From the NCBI GenBank assembly GCA_002335115.1, contig DDCR01000077.1, positions 10,277 to 41,722 of the forward strand: 31,446 nt of DNA, in the 5' to 3' direction. Below, piece after piece: positions 7,253-15,282 of the stretch. The position numbers and the translations under genes were made by a program. The notes beneath the pieces were generated by a model. The model saw only the letters and a program-made list of their open reading frames with translations. It was not told where the DNA came from and did no database searches. How positions within the stretch are numbered: position 1 is the stretch's first letter; each line of letters opens with the position of its first letter. The stretch is from Oceanospirillaceae bacterium UBA2001. GTDB lineage: Bacteria; Pseudomonadota; Gammaproteobacteria; Pseudomonadales; Balneatricaceae.

Positions 7253-8509
7253 ATGGGCCAATATAACGCCCTAAACATCGCTTGGAACGCGCTACGAGGC
7301 CATAAGCATTGGCAACGTGCGTGGCGTGATCCAGAGCCAAAATCTAACTACGACGTCATTATCATTGGTGGTGGTGGTCATGGCCTTGCTACGGCGTATT
7401 ACTTGGCGAAAAACCACGGTATTACTAATGTGGCGATCCTTGAGAAAGGCTGGATTGGCGGCGGTAACGTGGGCCGTAATACAACTATTGTGCGTTCTAA
7501 CTATTTACTCGACGGCAACTCGCCCTTTTACGAGCATGGCATGAATTTGTGGCGCGACATGGCCCAAGACTTAAACTACAACGTCATGTTTTCTCCCCGT
7601 GGCGTTATGAACATAGCCCATAGCAAATCGCAATATGACACCTTTGCTCGCCGAGCCAACACCATGCGCTTGAACGGTATCCAAGCTGAATTACTCAGCC
7701 GAGAAGAAGTACTTGAGCGCGAACCGATTATTGATGGCAGTTCTGACACACGCTTTCCTTTGTGGGGTGGCATTTTACAACCCGATGCGGGTAACGCTCG
7801 CCATGATGCCGTGGCTTGGGGCTATGCCCGAGCCGCTGATCAGCTAGGTGTAGACATTATTCAAAACTGTGAAGTCATTGACTTTATTAAACAAGGTGAG
7901 CGCATCATCGGTGTTAAAACTAGCCGAGGAGACATTCATGCTGAGAAAGTAGGCATGGCTGTTGCAGGCAGTTCCAGTCGGTTAGCCGACAAACTGGGCC
8001 TGCGCTTACCTATTGAAAGCCATGTGCTGCAGGCTTTTGTTACGGAGCCCTACAAGCCATTAATTAATGGCGTTGTCACTTTTGGTGCAGGCCACTTTTA
8101 TGTATCTCAGTCTGACAAAGGTGGGGTAGTATTTGGTGGTGACATTGATGGCTACAATACCTACGCTCAACGGGGCAATTTGCCTGTGTTTGAGGATGTG
8201 ATTGCTGGTGGTTTGACCATGATGCCATGTTTATCTCGGCTCAAGTTGCTGCGCAACTGGGGTGGAGTCATGGACATGTCTATGGATGGTTCCCCAATTA
8301 TTGATGTTGGTCCTATTGATGGTTTATACCTCAACACGGGCTGGTGCTATGGTGGCTTTAAAGCCACGCCTGCTTCGGGTTACTGTTTTGCGCATACGAT
8401 TGCCAATAACGAAGCCCACGAACTTAATAAAGCTTATACCTTAGATCGTTTTGCCAAAGGCTACGCGATTGATGAAAAAGGTATGGGTCCATATCCAAAG
8501 GCGCACTAA
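7253..8509 (+). CDS. soxB: Sarcosine oxidase, beta subunit
   Basis: This is the catalytic subunit of heterotetrameric sarcosine oxidase. It oxidises the N-methyl carbon of sarcosine with FAD and passes electrons to a covalently bound FMN, yielding glycine and H2O2. The start at ATG 7253 is set by GGAGG 5 nt upstream; an in-frame GTG at 7223 lacks one. The 418-residue product has the dinucleotide-binding stretch VIIIGGGGHGLATAYYLAK, then LEKGWIGGGNVGRNT. H184 in ARHDAVAWG corresponds to the covalent flavin-attachment region of characterised SoxB. The C-terminus has GGFKATPASGY and FAHTIAN, as in family members. It is the first gene of a four-gene cluster with 2-nt spacing or overlap. Confidence 0.96.
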   Translation: MGQYNALNIAWNALRGHKHWQRAWRDPEPKSNYDVIIIGGGGHGLATAYYLAKNHGITNVAILEKGWIGGGNVGRNTTIVRSNYLLDGNSPFYEHGMNLWRDMAQDLNYNVMFSPRGVMNIAHSKSQYDTFARRANTMRLNGIQAELLSREEVLEREPIIDGSSDTRFPLWGGILQPDAGNARHDAVAWGYARAADQLGVDIIQNCEVIDFIKQGERIIGVKTSRGDIHAEKVGMAVAGSSSRLADKLGLRLPIESHVLQAFVTEPYKPLINGVVTFGAGHFYVSQSDKGGVVFGGDIDGYNTYAQRGNLPVFEDVIAGGLTMMPCLSRLKLLRNWGGVMDMSMDGSPIIDVGPIDGLYLNTGWCYGGFKATPASGYCFAHTIANNEAHELNKAYTLDRFAKGYAIDEKGMGPYPKAH

Positions 8510-8511
8510 TT

Positions 8512-8784
8512 ATGATTAGAATTAATTGCCCCTATTGTGGCGAACGTGAACATAGCGAATTTACCTACGGTGAAGATGCGACTCGTGCTACACCAGAAAA
8601 CGACGCTCCACTAGAGCAGTGGAATAAATTTGTTTACGAGCGGGATAATCCAGCGGGTGAGCACATTGAATATTGGCATCATGCGTTTGGTTGCAGGGCT
8701 TGGTTGAAAGTTCAACGTAACACCTTAACCCATGACATTTCTTGGGTGGGTTTGCCCCATGAAAATCCGGAGGCTGCATCATGA
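8512..8784 (+). CDS. soxD: Sarcosine oxidase, delta subunit
   Basis: The 90-residue zinc-binding delta subunit of heterotetrameric sarcosine oxidase. It has the paired CPYC motif (C6, C9) and H57-x3-C61 (in HHAFGC), matching the Cys/Cys/His/Cys zinc site known from the family. The family hallmark RINCPYCGERE is at the N-terminus. It starts 2 nt after soxB and its end overlaps the soxA start by 4 nt (ATGA), implying translational coupling. Confidence 0.95.
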   Translation: MIRINCPYCGEREHSEFTYGEDATRATPENDAPLEQWNKFVYERDNPAGEHIEYWHHAFGCRAWLKVQRNTLTHDISWVGLPHENPEAAS

Positions 8785-11750
8785 GTGGTTTTAGACATGG
8801 CTCAGGTCGTTTAGGTGATGCCCATATTAATTTTACCTTCGACGGTAAACCCATGCTTGCTCGCACTGGTGACACTGTGGCCTCTGCCCTGTTAGCTAAT
8901 GGTGTAGAAGTGGTGGGGCGTAGCTTCAAATACCATCGCCCGCGCGGTGTGACCTCAAGTGGCCCAGAGGAAACGGGTGCTTTGGTGACTATTGGTTCAG
9001 GTGGAAAAGCTGAACCCAATGCGCGCGCTACAATGGAACCTGTGACTCAAGGTTTGGAGGTGTTCTCCCAAAATTGTTTCCCATCCCCAAAATTTGACTT
9101 AATGTCTGTTAATGGTTTGGCGGGTGCAATTTTACCAGGCTCTTTATTTTCGGCGGGTTTCTATTACAAAACCTTTATGTGGCCCGCAGCCCTTTGGTAC
9201 AAGTTTTATGAGCCATCTATCCGTGCAGCTGCTGGTATGGGCGTTCCACCTAAGGTGGCCGACCCAGATCTATACGACCGCATTAACAGCTTTTGTGATG
9301 TGGCCGTAGTAGGCGGTGGTGCTGCTGGTCTGACTGCAGCCTTAAGTGCCTCCCAAAGTGGTTTGCGCGTCGTCTTATTCGATGAACATAACGACCTAGG
9401 TGGTCAGTTGCTCAATGAAACCAATAACCTTGAAAATGCCAACTTAGAAGAGTGGCGGGCTGACATAATAGCGGCGCTGCATGCAGCTTCTAATGTCAAA
9501 GTACTCACGCGCACAGTTTGTTGGGGGCGCTTTGATGGCAACACACTGGCGGCACATCAAAGTGTGGATGGTAAGGTGCGCCAAAATTACCACAAGGTAC
9601 AAGCCAAGAAAATCATCATCGCGGCGGGAGCCATTGAACGCCCATTAGTGTTTGGTAACAATGATAAACCCAACGTCATGTTGGCTTCTGCTGCGCGCAG
9701 GATGTTGAACCATTATGGTACAGCCACGGGTAAGTTGTTGGCTGTATTTACCAACAACGACAGTGCTTATCAAACCGCCTTTGATTACGCTGATGCTGGC
9801 ATTAAGGTCTCTGCATTGGTGGACAGTCGCCAGTACCCAAGTCAAACCTTGGTGGATGGCTGCCAGTCACGAGGCATCATCTTGCACACCCAAGCTGTAG
9901 TCACCGAAGCGAAAGGTTGGCAAGCGGTGCGTAGCATTGAAATTGCAGACTTAGCGGCTAATGCCCAAAGTGTCTCCAATCGTCGTCGCGTTGCTTGTGA
10001 TGTGCTGGCTCATTCAGGTGGTTGGACACCACAAGTTCAAATGGCCTCTCACGGTGGCAAGCCCCCAGTGTTTGATAAAAAGATTGCGGCTTTTGTTGTG
10101 GGTGATCAAGCCCCAGACACCTACTCAGTCGGCGCAGCAGAAGGCGAAAGTAATTTGTTAGTGAACGTGTCTCAGGCCGTTGACGCAGCCAAGGCTGCAT
10201 GTGCTGAACTTGGTGCAGAAGCAGGTGCAGTGACGCCTCCCCCTCAAGACCGTGAAGGCACAAGTAACATTGTGCCCTTATGGAGTGTACCCGCCAAAGG
10301 TAAGCAAATGGTGGATATTCAGCATGATGTCACGGCCGCTGATGTGGTTCAGTCGCACCGGGAAGGATTTGTGTCGGTAGAGCACCTAAAACGCTACACC
10401 ACCTTGGGCATGGCCAATGACCAAGGCCGTACTTCTAACGTTAACGCACTCGCCATTATGGCTGAGTGTCGTGGTTTGAGCATTGCTGAAACTGGGACTA
10501 CCCGTTTCCGTGCGCCCATTGCCCCCGTGTCTATGGGTGGTTTTGCGGGCCGCGAAATTGGTAAACACTTTAAGCCTGTGCGTCGAACTCCTATGCAAGA
10601 ATGGCATGAGCAAGCGGGTGCAGTATTTGTTCAAGCGGGCATGTACATGCGGCCACAGTATTACCCGCAAGCGGGCGAAACTATTGATGATGCCTATGAG
10701 CGTGAAACGGCTCACGTTCGAAAGAAAGTGGGTATTTGTGATGTCACCTCTTTGGGTAAAATTGAAATTGTAGGCCCAGATGCGGGTGAATTTCTTGATC
10801 GCGTTTACATCAACATGTTCAGTACTCTCAAAGTAGGCAAAGCTCGTTATGGTGTCATGTTGCGTGAGGATGGCATTGTTTATGATGATGGCACCACCTC
10901 TCGATTTGCTGAAGATCGTTTCTTTATGACCACTACAACGGCCAAAGCGGGTCCCGTAATGGCCTATCTGGAACGTTGCTTAGAGATTGATTGGCCAGAA
11001 TTGAAAGTGCGTGTGAGCTCTGTGAGCGAGCGTTGGGGTGGTATGGCTGTTGCTGGTCCTGATGCTCGAGCAACTTTAATTGCGGCCTTCCCATCGGTAG
11101 ACTTTAGTAATGAGGCGTTCCCATTTATGGGAGTCGTGCATGCTGAGCATAATGGTGCCAAGCTGATTTTATTACGCATTAGCTTTTCGGGTGAAATGGC
11201 TTTCGAAGTGTATGCCGAAGCTGAACATGCAACTGATATATGGCAAACCATTATCGATGCAGGTCAAGTGCATGATATCGTGCCTTATGGTCTTGAAACA
11301 CTGGGTGCTTTGCGTATTGAAAAAGGTCACGTTACGGGTGCCGAGCTTGATGGTCGAGTCACCCTAGGTGACGTGCACATGGATGGTATGGCGTCAAAGA
11401 AGAAATGGTTTGTGGGTAAAAACTTAAAAGACCGAGAGGGTTTGGTACATCCAGATCGTCCCCAACTGGTTGGCTTAAAATCTGTGGATCCTCGCACACC
11501 GATTGCTTCGGGTTCTATATTAGTGACCGATGCCAACGCTACTGCGGGTGCAGACAAGCAAGGCTGGGTCAGTTCAATGACATATAGTCCTGAGCTTGGT
11601 AATTTTATTGCTCTGGGTTTCCTAAGGGGTGGTAAAGACCGTATTGGCGAGCGCATTTACGCTGCTTATCCAGTCAAAGGCAAAACCGTTGAAGTAGAAG
11701 TGGTCAGTAACCACTTTGTTGATCCAACAAACGAAAGGGTGAAAGGCTAA
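8781..11750 (+). CDS. soxA: Sarcosine oxidase, alpha subunit
   Basis: The 989-residue alpha subunit. The N-terminus (about 15-110) is a ferredoxin-like Fer2_4 fold without cluster-binding cysteines, as expected for SoxA. A dinucleotide-binding domain follows, with VVGGGAAGLTAAL at about 174-187, which binds NAD in the family. The C-terminal third (from about 600) is a glycine-cleavage T-protein-like domain (KKVGICDVTSLGKIEIVG; GALRIEKGH), which binds tetrahydrofolate and accepts the one-carbon unit as 5,10-methylene-THF. The length is normal and the frame intact. The stop shares one base with the soxG start (TAATG). Confidence 0.96.
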   Translation: MSGFRHGSGRLGDAHINFTFDGKPMLARTGDTVASALLANGVEVVGRSFKYHRPRGVTSSGPEETGALVTIGSGGKAEPNARATMEPVTQGLEVFSQNCFPSPKFDLMSVNGLAGAILPGSLFSAGFYYKTFMWPAALWYKFYEPSIRAAAGMGVPPKVADPDLYDRINSFCDVAVVGGGAAGLTAALSASQSGLRVVLFDEHNDLGGQLLNETNNLENANLEEWRADIIAALHAASNVKVLTRTVCWGRFDGNTLAAHQSVDGKVRQNYHKVQAKKIIIAAGAIERPLVFGNNDKPNVMLASAARRMLNHYGTATGKLLAVFTNNDSAYQTAFDYADAGIKVSALVDSRQYPSQTLVDGCQSRGIILHTQAVVTEAKGWQAVRSIEIADLAANAQSVSNRRRVACDVLAHSGGWTPQVQMASHGGKPPVFDKKIAAFVVGDQAPDTYSVGAAEGESNLLVNVSQAVDAAKAACAELGAEAGAVTPPPQDREGTSNIVPLWSVPAKGKQMVDIQHDVTAADVVQSHREGFVSVEHLKRYTTLGMANDQGRTSNVNALAIMAECRGLSIAETGTTRFRAPIAPVSMGGFAGREIGKHFKPVRRTPMQEWHEQAGAVFVQAGMYMRPQYYPQAGETIDDAYERETAHVRKKVGICDVTSLGKIEIVGPDAGEFLDRVYINMFSTLKVGKARYGVMLREDGIVYDDGTTSRFAEDRFFMTTTTAKAGPVMAYLERCLEIDWPELKVRVSSVSERWGGMAVAGPDARATLIAAFPSVDFSNEAFPFMGVVHAEHNGAKLILLRISFSGEMAFEVYAEAEHATDIWQTIIDAGQVHDIVPYGLETLGALRIEKGHVTGAELDGRVTLGDVHMDGMASKKKWFVGKNLKDREGLVHPDRPQLVGLKSVDPRTPIASGSILVTDANATAGADKQGWVSSMTYSPELGNFIALGFLRGGKDRIGERIYAAYPVKGKTVEVEVVSNHFVDPTNERVKG

Positions 11751-12274
11751 TGGCTAATGCATTAAATGGGCATTTTGAAATGCCACAAACTTTCCCTGCA
11801 GTGAGCATTGATGTCATTGCCACTAACATGTGGCAACTTGAAGGCTGCGACAAGGTCGATGCTCAAGTGGCACATCTCACTGGAATGGCGGTGCCATCTC
11901 AAGGCCAAGTTACTGTGCAAGGTGACGAACGCTTGGTATGGGCAGGGCGAGATCGTTATTTGTTAACCACTCAGCGTTCAGATCTAACAGATCACGATGG
12001 TGTATACGCAACAGACCAAACTTACGGTAAAACTCAATTACTCATTACCGGTGAAGATGCCCGTGCCTTGTTGTCTCGGGGTTTACCTCTAGATATTGAC
12101 GAAGGGCAGTTTGCCATTGGTGAAGTTCAGCATAGTCACATTAACCACATTGGCGTGAGTGTGATTCGAAATGCGGATGTGGGTGGTCAACCTCAGTTTG
12201 AGGTGTGGGTGATGCGCGGCTTTGCCAAATCTTTGATGGAGTTTTTGGTGCATTCAGCGCAGACATTACGCTAA
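11750..12274 (+). CDS. soxG: Sarcosine oxidase, gamma subunit
   Basis: The 174-residue gamma subunit of heterotetrameric sarcosine oxidase. It resembles a shortened glycine-cleavage T-protein/YgfZ domain and has typical stretches such as VTVQGDERLVWAGRDRYLL and ALLSRGLPLDID. In the complex it packs against the alpha subunit. The TAATG overlap with soxA implies coupled translation and equimolar output. It ends the sox cluster; glyA, folD and purU, which often accompany sox genes, are not in this window. Confidence 0.92.
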   Translation: MANALNGHFEMPQTFPAVSIDVIATNMWQLEGCDKVDAQVAHLTGMAVPSQGQVTVQGDERLVWAGRDRYLLTTQRSDLTDHDGVYATDQTYGKTQLLITGEDARALLSRGLPLDIDEGQFAIGEVQHSHINHIGVSVIRNADVGGQPQFEVWVMRGFAKSLMEFLVHSAQTLR

Positions 12275-12402
12275 ACTAGACGCTGTAATAAAAGCTATTA
12301 ACTGTTAACATTACTGGCTTTTAAGTATCCAGACCAACGCTTTTATTCGCCATTTTTCCCACGCATAATGGCTAAAGATCGAATCATTTTTTAGGAGGCA
12401 CC

Positions 12403-13530
12403 ATGCCAGGCTTGTTACCCAATGTAGACCCCGATGGATTATTAGAATATTCGGTGGTTTATACCGACCGAGCCCTTAACCACATGTCCCAGTCTTTTCA
12501 GGGTGACATGCGTTATATTTCTAGCACGTTAAAAAGTGTTTACGCTGCAGACCAAGTGGCTATTGTGCCAGGTTCTGGAACCTTTGGTATGGAGGCAGTT
12601 GCGCGCCAGTTTGCTACGGGTAAAAAAACCCTAGTCATTCGTAACGGTTTTTTTAGCTACCGTTGGACTCAAATTTTAGACATGGGCAGTATTGCTACAA
12701 GCTCTACCGTGCTAAAAGCCCGGCAAGCACAAACAGGTGATCAAGAAGCTTTTGCTCCAGCACCCATCGATGAAGTTGTTGCGGCTATCGCGCGTGACAA
12801 GCCGGCGGTGGTGTTTGCGCCCCATGTGGAAACGTCGGCAGGCATTATCTTGCCTAACGACTATATCAAAGCGGTCACCGACGCTGTTCATGCTGTGGGT
12901 GGTATTTTTGTCTTAGATTGTATTGCTTCAGGTTGCTTATGGGTAGACATGAAGGCCTTAGGCGTAGATGTGTTGATTAGTGCACCGCAGAAGGGCTGGA
13001 GTGGACCACCGTGTTGTGGTCTGGTGATGATGAGTGGTGCAGGTGTTGTGGCTTTGGAAGCAACCACGAGTACAAGTTTTGCCTGCGACCTTAAAAAATG
13101 GCGTGACATCATGGTAATCTACGAAAATGGCGGCCATGCTTACCATGCTACGGTGCCTACAGACGCCATCGCTGGTTTCGCTGCAGTAATGCGTGAAACA
13201 GAAGCCTATGGGTTTGATAAGGTGAAGTCTGAACAGCAAGAATTAGGTGACGCAGTGCGGGCATTGTTAGCTTCTAAGGGCATTAAAAGTGTTGCGGCTG
13301 AGGGTTTTGGTGCACCCGGCGTGGTGGTGAGTTACACCCAAGACGCAGCGGTTCAAAACGGTAGTAAGTTTGCGGCTTTAGGCATGCAAATTGCTGCTGG
13401 AGTGCCCTTAATGTGTGATGAACCTGAAGGTTTTCGCACCTTTAGATTGGGTCTATTTGGCCTTGATAAATTGCACAACGTGGAACGTTCGGTGGCCACT
13501 TTGGATAAAGCCTTAAGCCAAGTGCTTTAG
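12403..13530 (+). CDS. Class V PLP-dependent aminotransferase (alanine/serine-glyoxylate family)
   Basis: This 375-residue fold-type I aminotransferase of class V carries the PLP lysine at K197 in SAPQKGWSGPP. It has the upstream substrate/PLP segments PGSGTFGMEAVARQF and HVETSAGI, and an aspartate in FVLDCIASG that should contact the pyridine nitrogen. This architecture matches the serine-pyruvate/alanine-glyoxylate aminotransferase group. AGGAGG at 12393-12398 gives a strong start. It follows soxG by 128 bp on the same strand, and a terminator lies 66 bp past its stop. Its place after sarcosine oxidase suggests work on glycine-linked C2/C3 compounds (glyoxylate, serine, alanine), which is inference. 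The exact amino donor is unknown. Confidence 0.85.
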   Translation: MPGLLPNVDPDGLLEYSVVYTDRALNHMSQSFQGDMRYISSTLKSVYAADQVAIVPGSGTFGMEAVARQFATGKKTLVIRNGFFSYRWTQILDMGSIATSSTVLKARQAQTGDQEAFAPAPIDEVVAAIARDKPAVVFAPHVETSAGIILPNDYIKAVTDAVHAVGGIFVLDCIASGCLWVDMKALGVDVLISAPQKGWSGPPCCGLVMMSGAGVVALEATTSTSFACDLKKWRDIMVIYENGGHAYHATVPTDAIAGFAAVMRETEAYGFDKVKSEQQELGDAVRALLASKGIKSVAAEGFGAPGVVVSYTQDAAVQNGSKFAALGMQIAAGVPLMCDEPEGFRTFRLGLFGLDKLHNVERSVATLDKALSQVL

Positions 13531-13543
13531 AGCAAGCGGTTTT

Positions 13544-13598
13544 AAGCTAAACAAAAGCTAAATCAAAGTTAAGTCACAGCGAAGACAAAGCCAAGTAA
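13544..13598. repeat. Degenerate 11-bp tandem array, 5 units
   Basis: The units are AAGCTAAACAA (13544), AAGCTAAATCA (13555), AAGTTAAGTCA (13566), CAGCGAAGACA (13577) and AAGCCAAGTAA (13588), in strict 11-bp register. The array fills the space between the aminotransferase stop and its terminator. Confidence 0.7.
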
Positions 13599-13621
13599 AA
13601 AGCCCGCAATGTGGGCTTTTT
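13597..13621 (+). terminator. Rho-independent terminator after the sox-aminotransferase cluster
   Basis: AAAAAGCCC (13597-13605) pairs with GGGCTTTTT (13613-13621) around a 7-nt loop. The symmetric A/T flanks mean it could also work from the opposite strand, where the flavodoxin-like gene converges. Confidence 0.85.
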
Positions 13622-13683
13622 CATGCCTTTGCTTGAATGACCTGTATCGTTAGAGTCTCTGGAGCATAAAAATACGTGCATCG

Positions 13684-14148
13684 TTAAAGTATGCCTAAAT
13701 CCAAGCCTGCGGTCATATATTGGCCCATCTCAAAGCAGGGTTGAATGAAATCTTCTTGCCACGGCCCCTTGCAAACCAGCACGGGTTGCGCCAAATTCCA
13801 ACGCAGACCCTTACAAATAGATTCTATCGCTCTTCGTGTGCCGGTTCCATCGGTGCCTGCTCGAATCACTAAGGCATAGGGTAGTCCTTGCTTTAACTCT
13901 AGTACTGGATAATAAACTCGATCAAACCAATCTTTGGTGGTACCAGCCATATAACCTAAATTTTCTGTGGTAAATATTAGCACAGCATCAGCATCAAGGA
14001 GTTGCTTCGGTTGGCACTCCAAAGGCGCCACCATAGAGATGGACACATTTTCAGCTTCTGCAGCGCGACTTCCAGCAATAAAGGCTGACGCCATTTGTTG
14101 GGTGTTAGTAGACGGCTGGTGAGCAATAATAAGTAATTTTTTGTGCAT
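13684..14148 (-). CDS. Flavodoxin-like NAD(P)H-dependent oxidoreductase
   Basis: The 154-residue protein starts at M in MHKKLLIIAHQPSTNTQQM; an upstream in-frame start (14232) would add 28 residues with no family resemblance. The N-terminal strand-loop (AHQPSTNTQQ) is in the FMN phosphate-binding position. TTENLGYMAGTTKDWFDRV is the flavin isoalloxazine-contacting loop found in flavodoxin/NADPH-dependent FMN reductase relatives. The length is near that of short-chain flavodoxins. It is probably a soluble single-domain electron carrier or quinone/FMN reductase, partner unknown. It is divergent from the YciI-like gene, with 77 bp between the starts. Confidence 0.75.
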   Translation of the reverse strand: MHKKLLIIAHQPSTNTQQMASAFIAGSRAAEAENVSISMVAPLECQPKQLLDADAVLIFTTENLGYMAGTTKDWFDRVYYPVLELKQGLPYALVIRAGTDGTGTRRAIESICKGLRWNLAQPVLVCKGPWQEDFIQPCFEMGQYMTAGLDLGIL

Positions 14149-14225
14149 GGGCGCAGTGTAGCAGACCTGTAAATAGGTATCTGCTAGACTTGTACACAAA
14201 TAGCTAACAATCAGGAATCTTAACC

Positions 14226-14543
14226 ATGGCACAATTCATCATCACATATTTAGGTGGTAACCAACCAGAAACGCCAGAAGAGGGTCGGGCCCATTTTGAT
14301 AAATACATAAAGTGGATTAATGCCCTGGGCGAGACTGTTATCAGTGCTATGAACCCTCTAAAAGATACGCATCATATTGCGCCAGATGGCGTTGTCTCTT
14401 CTGGTTCAGGCACGCAAATGTCGGGCTTCACCATCATCGAAGCAGCATCTATTGAAGCTGCAGTAGAGATCACCATCACTTGTCCCTTCACTGAGATTGG
14501 TGGCAGCTTAGAAGTGTCTGAATTGGTGCAAATGTCAGACTAA
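14226..14543 (+). CDS. YciI/DGPF-domain protein
   Basis: This 105-residue protein belongs to the YciI-like (DGPF) dimeric alpha/beta-barrel superfamily. It has an N-terminal FIITYLGG strand, EEGRAHFDKYIKWINAL helix, DGVVSSG turn, and GFTIIEAASIEAAVEI strand-helix. AGGAA sits 9 nt upstream of the ATG. Some family members have been linked to small-molecule hydrolysis or to sigma-factor gene neighbourhoods; no such partner is seen here. Function unknown; family call good. Confidence 0.75.
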   Translation: MAQFIITYLGGNQPETPEEGRAHFDKYIKWINALGETVISAMNPLKDTHHIAPDGVVSSGSGTQMSGFTIIEAASIEAAVEITITCPFTEIGGSLEVSELVQMSD

Positions 14544-14614
14544 CTTGGGTCACTTTAGTTTCACCCGCCTTGGGCTAATAAGAGGCACACCTTGATCATG
14601 CTGTTAGGCTCATT

Positions 14615-14623
14615 TGCTATAAT
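14615..14623 (+). promoter_or_regulatory. Extended -10 promoter for the GNAT gene
   Basis: TGCTATAAT has a perfect -10 hexamer (14618-14623) with the TGn extension. The nearest -35-like sequence, TTGATC at 14592, is 20 nt away, which is too far; extended -10 promoters do not need one. It lies 45 bp before the start at 14669. Confidence 0.5.
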
Positions 14624-14668
14624 AGATGCGCTAACTCGCTTTGTTTAATACACCTTTGGGAAACACTC

Positions 14669-15163
14669 ATGTCAGATGTAAAACCGATTTCAATTACCCT
14701 AGTTGATTATCAAGATGCGCAACAAATGTCCCATTTAATACAACAACTGAGTCACTATGCGCTGGATGATATGGGTGGTGGTGAAGATCTATCAGCAGCG
14801 GTCAAACAGCGTTTGTTAATCGACTTGCCACAACAACAACAAAATTTTAGCTTATTAGCGTGGGTAGGAGACGAGTGCGTAGGCATGACCAATTGCCTCT
14901 GGGGCTATTCAACCTTTGCAGCCCAACCCTTGGTTAACATTCATGATTTGGGGGTACAAAAAGAGTATCGGGGCATGGGCATTAGTACGGCTTTATTAAG
15001 TGCAGTTGAAACCCATGCGGGCTCCAGAAATGCCTGCAAAGTGACCTTAGAGGTACTTGGTAATAACCTCATTGCTAAGGCGTCCTATAGTAAGTTTGGC
15101 TTTAACGCCTATGAACTGTCTGTAGGCACAGGCAAAGCAGAGTTTTGGCAAAAATACCTGTAA
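14669..15163 (+). CDS. GNAT-family N-acetyltransferase
   Basis: A 164-residue protein with a GNAT fold. The acetyl-CoA pyrophosphate loop is R101-G-M-G-I-S106, following the strand NIHDLGVQKEY. Serine takes the last place of the usual R/Q-x-x-G-x-G/A motif. The later KVTLEVLGNNLIAKASYSK segment, with ASYSKFGF, is the typical motif-B helix and turn. The N-terminal part (LIQQLSHYALDDMGGG) is the acceptor-binding region seen in many small-molecule or peptide acetyltransferases. Acceptor unknown. Its own promoter is likely just upstream, so it is probably a single-gene unit. Confidence 0.85.
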   Translation: MSDVKPISITLVDYQDAQQMSHLIQQLSHYALDDMGGGEDLSAAVKQRLLIDLPQQQQNFSLLAWVGDECVGMTNCLWGYSTFAAQPLVNIHDLGVQKEYRGMGISTALLSAVETHAGSRNACKVTLEVLGNNLIAKASYSKFGFNAYELSVGTGKAEFWQKYL

Positions 15164-15205
15164 TCTGCTGTGAATGATGAAGCCCAAACCGCATGGGGTG
15201 GTGGC

Positions 15206-15244
15206 GTGATTTAGTCAGGTGATGTAATTATGTGATGTCATCCA
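15206..15244. repeat. Degenerate 13-bp tandem array, 3 units
   Basis: GTGATTTAGTCAG (15206), GTGATGTAATTAT (15219) and GTGATGTCATCCA (15232) begin at exact 13-bp steps, upstream of avtA. Confidence 0.5.
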
Positions 15245-15282
15245 TGGCTTTGCTTGAATCCCATTTTATCTGGAAATAAACT

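Noticed and set aside
8588..9019. A 143-codon minus-strand reading frame opposite soxD/soxA
   Set aside because: It lies wholly antisense to two certain genes, and its product has no recognisable family features. The same applies to other long frames opposite the kinase (4095-4619) and amt (28915-29400).
8781..9110. [2Fe-2S] cluster in the SoxA N-terminal ferredoxin-like domain
   Set aside because: The cysteines needed for a cluster are absent (the loop reads RGVTSSGPEETG), so only the fold is kept.
14592..14597. TTGATC as a -35 element for the GNAT gene
   Set aside because: The spacing to TATAAT is 20 nt, outside the working range; the extended -10 is a better explanation.
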